Made by a program: the position numbers and the translations under genes. Under the pieces are notes generated by a model. That model was not told the DNA's origin. It made no database searches and worked only from the letters and a program-made list of their open reading frames with translations. From the NCBI RefSeq assembly GCF_018831695.1, contig NC_056709.1, positions 20,941,612-21,005,611 of the forward strand: a stretch of 64,000 nucleotides of DNA, written 5' to 3'. The number at the start of each line of letters is the position of its first letter. Within the stretch, counting starts at the first letter, position 1. Positions 25,140 through 37,735 of this stretch are shown one piece after another. The DNA comes from Puntigrus tetrazona. Its lineage: Eukaryota; Chordata; Actinopteri; Cypriniformes; Cyprinidae.

Positions 25140-26558
25140 ATGAGTGGGGACCATTCCCACAACGATTCCCAGGTAAAGTGTTTGTGATTTAACGTTGTCA
25201 GTTGTTTTTTTTCTTTCTTGATGGTTTGTAGTCACTAGCTCGGCTGTTTAAATTCCATCCGCAGCGGCAGTTTTTCCCCAGCATGCTAAGCTAACAGGCA
25301 CTAGAAGTCGGCTATGAATGTAACAATTTTATATTTTCAGTCCTTGCTGTCCACTGGCGCCCTTTTTTTAAATTAACGTTTCTTAACAAACGCGTCATGT
25401 TGGGAATTAAAACTTTATATAGCCCCTGTCCTCCGCAGCGGTGGTATTTAAAAGCTGTTTTATGAACAGGCTTGTTAGCTTGAGCGCTAACCCTCCGACT
25501 AGCATCAAGTTGAAAGTTAGCAGCCTATTGACACGGCACGATTTAACATTAACTTATACACCACTGTTTTTCCGCAGATCGACTCGGGATCCAGACATAA
25601 TGGTGAGTTGGACTTGTCTAATCACCACATTGTGATAAAATTAAAATTTACGTTTTACACGTCTAACGTGATCGCTCAGGAGCTTGCTTGACGACCAGTT
25701 AGTTTTAAGGACAGAAATGGCGTCCCAGAGACTAAGTCCCCTCTCGCTCACTGACAAGCGCCTATTGTTCACATTGAGCCCTTAAAAATCGTATTTATGT
25801 TGCTTTAAAATCGACGAAAAACGGCGATTTTGAAAGAGAAAGAGATTATTTGTCAGTTAGTGTAGCTCGATCGTTTGTGGAGTTAAAAAAACGCTCTAAC
25901 GAGGCTTGTGAAAGTGAGGGTTTGGGGGTTGAGGACTTAGTCTCTGCGCCATTTTCTTTTTCTCTGTCTAGCGGTCTGAGTGTAGTGAACGTTAAGTGCA
26001 CATCGACGTGATTATGGAGGCGAAGGATTGAGAAACGTACGTGACCTGTTCCGGATACACGCACGAAAATAAACCCTCAGTCTCAAAAACACCTTTATTC
26101 GATGAGATGTGCAGAAAAAGGAACATTTAACTGTCAAATCAGTAACTGCAATTATCTAAGAATCTGGCCTCTTTAAAACTCATCTTTTATTATGAGCTGT
26201 GCTGCAATATAATCTGCCACAGATGAACAATTGCAACAAGACTTAATAAACTTAAATGAGCCTGTGCTTTTTTTTTTTTCTTCTTTAGACCTATACCTGA
26301 TTTCACACAAGTGGCACTGGTGAGATCAGTTTGGTCATGTAGGTTCAAAACATGCTTTGCCAAAGGTATTGCAAAATATCAATAGCTTTTGTAATGATTG
26401 TGGGAAATAAAAAACAAAACAAGAAAACTTAAAATCAGCGAGGTTGTTCCCCATTTCTGTACAGTTTACGCAAAACTTTTAAGATGCCATGACAAGCAGT
26501 CCCATAGCACTGGACACATGTTTGTTTTTGTTTTAAGCAGTGCATTTATTTAGGTGGC

Positions 26559-26635
<77 letters not shown>

Positions 26636-29600
26636 TGCATGCATACATACACACATACACACACATTTTTCTGTAATTTGTCAAAACTAGTCAAAAATGA
26701 CTAGACTAAATGATTAAAAAAATTGCCCCCCCTTTTTTTATACAGTACAGTAAAAAGTACAGTTATGTAGGTCATCTCATAAATTTGTCTTTGTTACACC
26801 TTACCTTGAGGACATGATGCTTCTGATAGTAAATTTTGCTTCCCTTCATAAAATAAAGCTAGGATCCTTAACCCATGGCTGTGCTGATGCACAAGCTGCA
26901 TGTTTACAAGTCATTTCACTGAACATACACCAAGTGCTTAACGGGGTTTGGGACATAAACAAACAGAAACTTATTCACAGGCCTGACACATAAAATTAGA
27001 CGGTGTATTTAATGAACAATGCCATATGTAAAATTACTTTGCACATTCTGCATTGTCTTGCCATGCTTTACCACACTTGCATGGCTAACAATTACCAGTG
27101 TCATATAAATGTTAGCGTAATATTTTTCTTTTATTTTTTTATATAATTAAATTTGAGGTAATGAACATTGGCCTAGCAGTCTTAAATTATGCAAGCACAA
27201 TTTTTTGTGTAAGGTTAGCATGTACTTTTGAAATGTAATTGTGTTTGGAATTAGAGTACATGATGCTTTTCTTTTAGTTTGATTATTTCAGCATGTTCTT
27301 TTTAGTCAAAAGGCTTATTTCAATAATACAGACTCTGACTTCATTATTTTGGGTTTGCTTTTTGTTATGAAGATCCAGCATGTAACAGTTTTGCTGACAA
27401 TGAACTTGTCCACTAGAGGGTACAGTTCACATAAGTTCCTCGCAGTCCCAGATGTGCATGTGTTTTGCTGAAGGGCAAAATGAACATGGTGAATGGTTGG
27501 CCCATAGTGGGGATTTTTATGGCTGCATTTCCATTTTTATTTAAAATGAAGGCTAAAATATAATCCCACACATATTGATAAATGTATGCCTATACAGGAG
27601 TTCAGTTAAGGATGCATATCTAGAGGTAGGGAAAGGTTTGTCGCATTTGGTAATGCGCTCATGCATACTGTGGAAGATAAAGGATTTGATTTCATGTCCT
27701 AACCGAGCACTCCTGTCCCTCTTAATGCTTGAATGCATCCTACTGTAACATGAGGTTCATTGTTTATCTGTGCTTTTAAAGGATGACATTTGAGTTCGTT
27801 TGGATTCAGAAGCCTACAATTCCCGTTGGTTCTTTTGGTCCTAGCGACAGAAAGAGAGATCATTTTGCTTTCCCCTTTTGGGAGGCCTGTTACAAAACAC
27901 CTCCAGCTTTCTCACTGTCCACTACAGTGTCGGTAGAATATGCCTGGCCCTCTTGTAACCCAATCTGGCCTACCAACCTACACATTTCCTAAAGCAATAG
28001 TTCTCTCAGAGTAAACAGTCTGCAAAGAATGGGGCCTCTATAAACATCATACATAGCTTAGAGTGAAAACTGGACACTTCATGTCAAGAGGTAAAGTGCC
28101 AAAATCTACAAGGTGTGACTAATGTGTCTGCAGTAGGTCGGGCGAGGACAACCCAAAATGTGTCATGCCTTACTTATTTCAAACCAGTTGTCTGTAAATG
28201 GTCTTCAGCGTTTGGCAGGCTGGTGCAGGTCACTCTGAAATGGATTTCTCATCCAGGTGTGAGCAAAATGAGCCGCCATAATGTCTCCAGATGATCTATT
28301 GTCTTATTCTTTGCCTGGTTTTTGTGAACCCCTATAGCAGTAAAACAATTTCAGTGTGGAGGTCGGTTTGATTTAATTCTTTTGTACACTTTCTAACCCC
28401 CAGTTAACTGCGCTTTTGAATCTGTCTTTCCTGTTCCAGGGCCATCGTTTTGTTGCCAGGTGTTCGTTGCCTTTTGAATGTGCTACTTAATCTTTAATTT
28501 CTTTGTTGGCAGATTCTCACAAACACAAAGATAAATACAAGGACAAAGAACACAAACACAAGGACCACAAGAAAGACAAAGAACGTGAGAAATCAAAGTA
28601 CAGCAACAGGTATGAGGTCACTGTTATTCACTCCTATGGTAGATATATGTTTTTTTTATAGCCCAGTTGGCTCTATACGGGGTGTGTTTGATAAGCAGGG
28701 CGTGGTTTTCAGACCACAGGAAGGAATGTTGGCTTTACTGCTACTTCCTTTGTAAACACTATCATCTATTTGGAGCCGATTTTGTTGATGGACCAGACCA
28801 TTGTGGCAATTAGATCACGGCATGTCTTATTGCATTTTTGCAGCGAACACAGGGACTCTTTGGATAAAAAGCACAGAGATAAAGAGAGGCTGAAGCTCAA
28901 AGATGGATCCTCAGACAAGCAGAAGGACAAACACAAAGAGAAAAGAAAGGAGGAAAGGGTGGGCAGAATCTTACTGATACAAATACTTCCACATTGCAAC
29001 AGTTTTATCTAAGCTAAAACCTCTGGCTCTTGAGGAGTTGTAAATAGTATTTTGTGATTCACACAATATTGAGTGCTGTTACTGACCTCTTTCTGTTGTA
29101 TCTTTTTTTTTTTTTTTTTCTTTTTTCCTTCCTCAAGTCTTTCGATGGCAAGTCCAAAAAAGAGAATGGATTTGAAAGGTAATAAAGAACCCAAAATGTG
29201 ACAGTGAATGATGCAACCATAAGAGATGAATGCCATGGGTAGCTCTGATTTTAATAACATGGTAGTTTATGAAATTATGAACAGTATGTGGAAAAAAAAT
29301 CAACAACTCAAATTAGAATCACACAAAAATTATTCTCAATATTGTAAATTGTAGTCATTTAGTTGCTACATAGCCCACAATATTAGTGAACTTCTAAAAA
29401 AAAAAAAAAAAAAAAGTTACTCTTAATTTTCTGTTGTTTGGTGTAATCTTTACATCCTTTAAACACCAAATAGGCATGATTGTGTAAATTGGTCTCAGAT
29501 GTTAATGCTTAGGGTTTCTGAAGTCATCAGTCCAACTGCTCTCAATGGTTGCATGTTTTGTGCAGAGGGGATTTGACTTCTGAAAGTTACAGTGTGTTTT

Positions 29601-31376
29601 CATTCTACAGTGAATTGTTTATCTCAAAAGATCAAGGCACATTTCATTTCCTTATGGTTTGATCTCTTTAAGATCAAATGCTTGGTTGTTATCGCATAAT
29701 TAGAAGCATGAATTTATCTTGAGACAATTTAAAGGGGATAACAGTTTTGATCGGATGAGCAGGAAAATGAATAACGCTTGTCTTATTCTTAATGCAGCCC
29801 TTTCATCAAGTCTGAACCCGAGAATGATGACTTGTACCACTCTCCTAAACACGAGAAGTCCCTGAAGAGAGTGCGCGATGATGACGAGTAAGTGACATTG
29901 CATTCGCAGGCCATCTTGAACTTGTATGTGACACAAGAACCTTCCAGTCTTTGTGCACGAAAGCATAATGGATTTGCAAATCTTTGCTAAAAATGTGAAT
30001 CGTTAGTGCAAATGCATCTGGTTATGATAAATAAAAGGTGTGGAAATACCAGACATCTTATTGTTTTTGTTTTCTTCAGTGCTGAATTCAAGCCCAAAAA
30101 AATAAAAACCGAGGAAAGTGAAAAGAAGATAAAGAAACGGAAACCGGAAGAGGAGGTTAGTTGATTAAGTTCATCTTTCCAGGTTCCACTTTGAGAATTG
30201 TCTTTGCTCACGATTAATGTGAGTCTTTTGATTTGCCATAGGACATTAAGTCCAAAAAGAAGACAAAAGACAAGAAAGGAGAAGCTGCCACGGATGGCAA
30301 GAAAAAAGCAAAAAAAGAGCCAGAAGAGAAGTGGAAATGGTTAGTCTCACATCCTCTGATGGTCAAGTAATTGTAGGCTGACTCCTCGTCTTTTTTGGAG
30401 ATATGGTGCAGATCACAAATGTCCTTGTTCTGGCACTTTACAGAGCTCTTTTGGTTGCTTGTGTTGGGATGTTGGTTTATATCCTTCCATCTTTGTGCTT
30501 TCATACCATTTAGGTGGGAGGAAGAGAGGTACACAGATGGCATGAAATGGAGGTTTTTGGAACACAAAGGGCCTGTATTTGCGCCACCATATGAGCCTGT
30601 TCCCGGCAATGTCAAGTTCTATTATGACGGTACGTTCTTAAATGATTCAATGGCCGTTCACAAGGTGAGTAGATCATAAGAGGTTGCTCTGATTGGACTG
30701 CCTTCAGAACTGTCAGAGAAGCAGGTGTTGGGTTGTGTAAACTTCAGATGTTTTAAACACCTCTGTTATGTTGAACGCATGTCTGTCTGTGTTTTGTTTC
30801 CGTTATTCTGTTAAAGGCAATGTAGATTTTTCCAGCCAAACTCGGTTCTTTATTCTGGATCTTGGCCTTTTATCTGTAACTGGCTTTACTAGATTCAGAT
30901 GTTTAGGCTTTAATAACTTTAAGTCCTGATTATAAAGATGGATTCCGTATTTTTGCTGCTGTTCTCAAATTGCTTTTCTGATATTTTATGGTCTGTCACC
31001 AGGAAAATATATGAAACTCAGCCCTGGTGCAGAGGAGGTGGCCACCTTCTTCGCAAAAATGTTAGACCATGAGTACACCACTAAGGATGTTTTTCGGAAA
31101 AATTTCTTCAAAGATTGGAGGAAGGTAATGTTGCCAGTGTGCTATCTTTTGCCTTTGCTTTTTAAATAATCGTTTGTTTTATTAATCTTGCGTGATCTTG
31201 TCACTTTAGGAAATGATGCCTGAAGAGAAATCCAAAATCACTGATTTGAACAAGTGTGACTTTTCTGATATGAGTGAATATTTCAAAGCTCAGTCTGAAG
31301 CCAGGAAGGCCATGACTAAAGAAGAGAAACAGGTTAATTTCTAAAATGCCTTTTATGTGTTGCCTTTGTGTGCGTG

Positions 31377-31408
<32 letters not shown>

Positions 31409-32373
31409 TCTTAAGTTTAACAATTAAATTTATTATTTTTTTCCCTCAAGAAAATTAAAGAGGAGAATGAGCGCATTCTTCAGGAATTTGGCTTCTGTGT
31501 CATGGACAATCACAAAGAGCGCATTGCTAACTTCCGCATCGAGCCTCCTGGTTTGTTCCGGGGCAGAGGTGATCATCCGAAAATGGGCATGCTGAAGCGC
31601 CGTGTCCGTCCTGAGGATATTATCATTAACTGCAGCAAGTAAGCAGTGCTCATCAGTCTGACATTCGCCCATTTGGTTTGAAACATTTTTACATCATGTG
31701 CTTCTTGTTGTAGGGACTCAAAGCATCCTAAACCACCGCCTGGAACAAAGTGGAAGGAGGTACGTCATGACAACAAGGTGACATGGCTGGCGTCCTGGAC
31801 TGAGAATATTCAAGGCTCTATCAAATACATCATGTTGAACCCTAGTTCAAGGATCAAGGTAAAATGAGCACATGTAGGCATGCATTTGTGTTCAAACAGT
31901 AATGTTGAATTACTATTTTATTTTTTTGGGGCAGTTTAAACATAAAATCTTAATATACTGTAGCATAGATATCAGCCATTTCATGTCGTAACACAAAAAA
32001 AATTATTGGTTTTGGTCATAATTTTAATATTGGGGTATTCCATGTGTTACTTCTTGCAGGGAGAGAAGGATTGGCAGAAATATGAAACGGCCCGTCGGTT
32101 GAAAAAGTGTGTGGATCGGATCCGTGCGCAATACCGTGACGACTGGAAATCAAAAGAGATGAGGATCAGACAGCGAGCTGTTGCTCTTTACTTCATTGAC
32201 AAGGTTTGCATTGCTTAGATCAATGTAACATCCTTCGCGTCAAGCCCATGACCCTGAAAGCTTGTGATGAATAGGTTAATTCAGAATTACTCTTTAAAAG
32301 CACTTAAAGCATTTGGTTTAGTTAAAATCTTTTTTTTTTTTTTTTCTATGGGCATTTACTGATATTTGTAGTA

Positions 32374-32415
<42 letters not shown>

Positions 32416-34741
32416 CTAAAGCAGAAGTTGAAAAGCAGAACGTGTTATGCATCTCCATTTTTTTTTCTCTGGTGTAGCTGGCTCTGAGAGCAGGTAATGA
32501 AAAGGAGGAAGGAGAGACGGCTGACACAGTGGGCTGCTGCTCACTTAGAGTGGAACATCTATCTCTCCATCCAGAGATGGACGGCCAGGAGTATGTGGTG
32601 GAGTTCGACTTCCTTGGTAAAGACTCCATTAGATATTACAACAAAGTCCCCGTAGAGAAGAGGGTAAGTTGTAGTGTTTCTCCCACCCCCTACAGAGACA
32701 ATATTTTTTTTTTTTTATTTAAGGCATCATAAGCACACCTCTGAAGGCTCATTTTAGTTGAATTATAAGGCAGTCTCGCATGTATTTTTCAGATTAACTA
32801 AATCTTGTAAGTTATTGCAAAAAGTAGTTTTCCCAAGATGGTGGACAAGTAAAACTAAATGTGGATTTATAAATACTTAATTCAATATTGGAAAGCTTAC
32901 GCAGAGGTCCGCTGCGTTCTTGTGTGTTGTGCAGATTGCTGAAATGAAGCGTTCCAAATCAGTCACTTATGAGGTTCCTTTTCAGTTGGGATGCTGCCTG
33001 AGGCGTCTCATTAGGTTTTGAAACAGAGCTAATATATCTGAAACTCTGCAACCCATGTCCTTTTATAACTAAAATTTCTTCAGAAACTTCAAGTTACTAA
33101 TTGCATGTAATCAAGTCGTATTTACAGTTTAAAAGCTCGTCACGGTCTAGCACCACAATATGCAATAGACCTTTGTTGCCAATTCAACTAACTTTTGATT
33201 GTTCTACATGGGTAGTAGATGCCACATGAAGTTTTACCACATTTTCAAATCACAAATTCATTGGCTTGTCATTGCTCAGTTTGTTGCTTTTTTGCAGTCA
33301 TCAATTCATGCCAGTTTTTGTTTTGTTTTCCCCCTTTTTTGTTTTTGATTGTTATTGGTAATGGTCTTTTGTTATAATACTTTGCAAATGCCCTTGGGTT
33401 TGTGAAAGGCACTGTATAAATCAAATGTGGTTTTCAAATTACTGATGTTCAAATATATTTAAAAAAAAAATCTTCATCTGAGTGCTATTGATTAGCACTG
33501 ATGTGTTGGTTCTGCCTTTTGTGTAAAATCCCATTTTAAAACGTTACAGGTTTTCAAAAACCTTCAGCTGTTCATGGAGGACAAGGAGCCAGAGGATGAC
33601 CTCTTTGACCGTCTCAATGTAAGCCATCTCTTTCACCAGTCTGGTATTTATTGGTTGGAATAAGGGAGAAGGGGAAAAATAGCTGAATGCCTTCAATTAA
33701 GACCATGTATGTAAAATGACTTGCCTCTCTTGCAGACCTCCATTTTGAACAAGCATCTTCAGGAGCTGATGGATGGACTTACGGCTAAAGTGTTCCGTAC
33801 TTACAACGCCTCCATCACACTACAGCAGCAGCTGAATGAACTCACGAACTGTAAGTACCTTTCACCTTATGTCAAAATGATAAAATTAAGAGTCCCAGTC
33901 GTGATACAGTATGTGACCAAGTTTCTTTTGTTTTTTTCAGCTGAAGACAATGTTCCTGCGAAGATCCTTTCCTACAATCGTGCTAACCGAGCAGTAGCCA
34001 TCTTGTGTAACCACCAGAGGGCACCACCCAAGACGTTTGAGAAGTCCATGCAAAACCTTCAGACAAAGGTATGAGACGTTTGTGACCTTGTCCTCGTTGT
34101 CTTTATGCTGGTATTTTTTTGTTAGTGCAGGGTCTGTTGGACCATCTAAATGTTTGCCTCTCATGCGTTCACTTGTTCATTAAAACCAGATTGATGCAAA
34201 GAAGGAACAGCTTGTCGATGCTAAAAGAGAACTGAAGAATGCCAAGGCTGACGCCAAAGTACGCAAAGATGAGAAATCCAAGAAGTGAGTGTCAAAATAT
34301 TTGCTTGAAGGGGAGCCCAACTGAATTTGGCCCCTTAGATACTCATTGTGCGTTCGTATGTGATTGTATGCTGCTTAAATGTTGGTTGTTTTGGCAACCC
34401 AGGGCTGTGGAGTCCAAGAAGAAAGCCGTGGAGAGGGTTGAGGAACAGCTGATGAAGCTGGAGGTACAGGCCACCGACCGGGAGGAGAACAAGCAGATCG
34501 CCCTGGGCACCTCCAAGCTCAACTACCTGGACCCACGTATCTCAGTAGCCTGGTGAGAAGGCGCTTCCGTATGTGGTGCAGTAAGATGCCCCTTGTATAT
34601 TTCTGCCTCTTATTTCTTTTTATTCTTTCCGCCTCCAGGTGCAAGAAGTTTGGCATCCCGGTAGAGAAGATCTACAACAAAACTCAGCGTGAGAAATTTG
34701 CCTGGGCTCTCGACATGGCTGAGAAAGACTATGAATTTTAA
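25140..34741 (+). CDS. top1: DNA topoisomerase I (type IB)
   Basis: Nuclear enzyme that relaxes supercoils by nicking one strand through a 3'-phosphotyrosine. Twenty-one coding exons: 25140-25172, 25578-25602, 28513-28609, 28844-28958, 29138-29178, 29798-29887, 30080-30155, 30242-30339, 30514-30629, 31003-31124, 31210-31332, 31451-31638, 31714-31858, 32060-32203, 32478-32663, 33550-33618, 33736-33850, 33941-34068, 34190-34284, 34403-34552 and 34639-34741. All are GT-AG and in phase, giving 752 aa (human 765). The first ~200 residues are a Lys/His/Glu-rich disordered domain (HKHKDK-type runs). The core and C-terminal domains are nearly identical to other vertebrates. Catalytic residues R475 (LALRAGNEK), K519 (FLGKDS), R577 (FRTYNAS), H619 (CNHQRAPP) and nucleophile Y710 (SKLNYLDPR) are all present. 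An intact, expressed-looking housekeeping gene. Fish have more than one copy; which one is not determined. Confidence 0.98.
26564..26667. repeat. Compound (TA)n(GCAT)n(CA)n microsatellite in top1 intron 2
   Basis: About 70 bp of AT dinucleotides, then GCAT tetranucleotides and CA/CATA units. It sits in the large second intron (25603-28512), which otherwise holds AT-rich DNA with no further exon seen. Confidence 0.95.
31377..31405. repeat. Poly(T) tract in top1 intron 11
   Basis: A run of 29 T about 45 bp before the exon 12 acceptor at 31451. It may act as an extended polypyrimidine tract, or may simply be an expanded homopolymer. Confidence 0.9.
32376..32411. repeat. Poly(T) tract in top1 intron 14
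   Basis: A run of 36 T about 65 bp before the exon 15 acceptor at 32478. Length is likely polymorphic and sequencing-error prone. Confidence 0.9.
33120..33430. repeat. Probable non-LTR retroposon 3'-end fragment in top1 intron 15
   Basis: AAAGCTCGTCACGGTCTAGC (near 33133) resembles the decayed end of a reverse-transcriptase-bearing element. The stretch finishes with GTGAAAGGCACTGTATAAAT (near 33402), which resembles the common retroposon tail GGCGCTATATAAAT. No open reading frame survives. Family assignment is tentative. Confidence 0.4.
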
Positions 34742-36052
34742 ATCCTCTGCAATTTTACTTGTCCCTCCACCCCATTTTTTTAATTTTTTATTTTTAAATA
34801 CTTTGTCTAAGTGATTTCCAGCAGGTTATGAACCTGGCCAGGGAAAAGATGTGAAGCAAACAGTGTCGAGGAGGCCTGAATGTCACGATTTGGGTGAAAA
34901 TTTGTTTTTGTTTTTTTTTTAGGCTATGACCTGTAATCTTGTAGGTTTTATTGGGTCGGTCTTTTTAAGAATGAAGTATGGACGGCCCATGCGTGAGGTT
35001 GCATGGTCTTTTAAGCCAGGAACTGGAGAATCAGTGGCTTGACCTTTTTGAACACTTTAACTCTCACTCCCCTCCCATCTCTGGATAAAGGGGCCCAAGG
35101 ATGTTTGAAAACTATGAACTTACATGGTCCTATAGCTACTGTATTCAACTACAACTTGCTTTGTGGATCGTTTCATTTTTAGTTTTGCTGTATTTTTAGC
35201 CCTCCTGTATTAATAATGAATTCTATATTTTAATAGAAGATAAAAAAAAAAATCAAAGAATTGCTTAAAGTACACCCATACGCCTTTTTAGGAGAAGAAA
35301 TGTGTACACCAGGTGTGATATTTTATGGGAAATATGACCATGAAAAGCTGTGTGTTTGAGTGAGTGTTACATGAACTGTTCACTTTTAAACTGGAGTTCT
35401 TGTGTAAACTATGTCCAGACCACAAAGTAGGATGCTTGGATGTGCTGCAGGGGACTACAGCTTCAACTATATTTCCTTAAACATGCAGAATGTGAATTTT
35501 CTTTTTGTTACAGCATATATATCAGGGTTTTGTTTCCAGTGTAAATGTGAACCATTCCCCCCCCCTCCTTTGCACCCCCTTTTGTCTCCAGTATCCTACA
35601 GATTGTGTCTTTATGGCTTTGAGTCTCCATCTGGATTTAACTTAATGTGTAATGACTGTTTCCATAAGATTAAAAAAAAGAAACTCCTGTATCTGTTACT
35701 TGAAAATATCACTATTAGGATGTATTATTTCAGGTTATGGCAAAAGGGTTTTTATTTCTGAAGGGTATGTGAGGGAAGTCAACATTGCCAAAAACAAAGT
35801 CTGTGTTATGATTTTTAAGCAGTTTTTTTTGTAATTGTGTCAAGATTTAAGGATAGACTTGTTTTAACATGGACTTTTAACGATCTTCATTTTTTGTTTT
35901 TTCCACTCCAGTCTGGAAAGAATTGTTAGTACTAGCAGCCATGTAACCTTTTCCAACTTATCGAGCTCATGCCATAACCTTTGATCGTTTTTTTTTTTCC
36001 TTTTCTTTTTTTTTTTTTTTTTGCTCAATTGTAGGTTATTTAAAAAAAAAAA

Positions 36053-36058
36053 AATAAA
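36053..36058 (+). terminator. Poly(A) signal of top1
   Basis: AATAAA after an A-rich run, about 1.3 kb beyond the top1 stop codon. The stretch 34742-36075 is then the 3' UTR. It includes T-rich tracts near 35990-36021 and no other coding potential. Confidence 0.6.
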
Positions 36059-36075
36059 ACCCTACAACTTAACCT

Positions 36076-36630
36076 GCATGTTGTGTTTTTGAAGCCAAAT
36101 GTCCGGGTGAGATTTCTGCAAAAATGTGATGCTTTAAGATACGTTACATTTAGAATAATGCGTTGAAGAACTTCCTGTGTTCCCAGAACCGTGTGAAATG
36201 AGCACTGAGTCTTGCTTTGAGAACAGGCCTCAGGAAGAACTCAGAGGGGGAGCGTAAAAAGACCCTGCCTGTTTGTCTTGGAAGAATGGCCTGTATGATG
36301 TATTAGCCAAGCTGTAGTCTTAGGCAAGGTTTCATTCCTTTTGAAAAGTGCACCCGGGACCTCTCTGTGACTCTTGCGCTCAGGAAGGTATTCTAATCAT
36401 TTATTCTCAAGATGGTTTTCTTCTGCCCTTCTTTATTTACGTGACAGTGTGTTGACCGCTGGCATGTGCGTCTTTTTTTTTTTTTTTGGCTGCAATTAAC
36501 ATAAATCCAAGCACACATGCATCTGCTGTTGGACGTATCTTTAGAATTGGTCTCTGCCAAGTTGTTGTGTATATCTTTCAATGGCATGAAACGCATGCAA
36601 GACGCCAGTTCTTAAATTTGACATTCTCCA
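36076..36630. other. Short gap between convergent top1 and zhx3 3' ends
   Basis: No gene seen. The two genes converge tail to tail. Minus-strand AATAAA signals at 36631-36636 and around 36400-36435 could end the zhx3 transcript, so the spacing between the two 3' ends is about 350-550 bp. Confidence 0.5.
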
Positions 36631-36636
36631 TTTATT
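36631..36636 (-). terminator. Candidate zhx3 poly(A) signal
   Basis: AATAAA on the minus strand (TTTATT on the plus strand), about 1.1 kb past the zhx3 terminal-exon stop codon. The intervening 3' UTR contains a 24-bp T run at 37055-37078, which reads as poly(A) in the sense of the gene. Confidence 0.4.
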
Positions 36637-37735
36637 ACCAAAAGATTTGTAATGTGTAGAAAGGATAACACTCCAGTGCACTGTGTTCTTTTAGACAGAC
36701 CTGCACAATGGGAACTGATGGGAAGGTAATACTGTAAGTCCAGATAGTATCTTTATGTGTTAACTTTTAAAAGAGAAACCACATTGGATACAAATGCAAA
36801 TAATAAGGGATGAAAAGCACCTGTTATTCACTTTGGATGGTCTGAACTTAGCAGCATATAAATGATGCATAATGTGTGTGTGTGTATATATATATATATA
36901 CTATATATATTTATATATCGTAGCCCAACTCAAACACAGGGAATATCCAGTTAGCAGAGCACTTGATCTGACTGTCAATGAGAACTGTAATACCCCTCGG
37001 ATTGTAAGCACACTGTTTTAAACTTTCTCCACCATAAATTAACATCTTTTTTTCTTTTTTTTTTTTTTTTTTTTTTTTCACATATAATAGTCTTGTTAAT
37101 GCTTATAAAAAAACACCTCCGAAGATATAGCAGCAGTTCTGTTGGGATTTCAAACCCCCAATTTATACACACATCAACACAGTTGCTGAGAAGCTTGTTT
37201 GTGCAGCCAGTCATAGAAATAGAAAGGTGATGTTTAAGGCAATGTCTGGCCAATTTGTTGTGTGTGCAGACAGACACCACTAAAGCGAGTTATAGTGCAT
37301 GATTTGTCGCCAACTGCTCAATGTTGTGTGAAAAAATAAGCCATGGAGAACTTATTTGATCTGGACATGAAGGGAAAACGGGTTGGAATATCCCAACGAC
37401 TATCGTAAAACCCAAGGCATTGCAGAAGTGCTGATTATCTGACATATTACAAAGTATCACAATATCTAACTGACATTCCTAACGTCCAGTACACCCTCAA
37501 TAGTGCAGTTTCAAGCATATACATCATAGTTTCCTACACAGAATTTACCTAAATCAAATCAGACCTACATTTGTAGCGGCTACTCTCTGGATTGGGCCAC
37601 CTTCAGAAAACAAATCCACTGACCATCACAAATGTGTTACAATCTCATCGGCTGTCATATTGAAAGAAAACAAGAAATGTAATGTTCAGGATGAATACGG
37701 GATCTTCGGCCTCTTCGCCTCACGAAGTGAAGTCC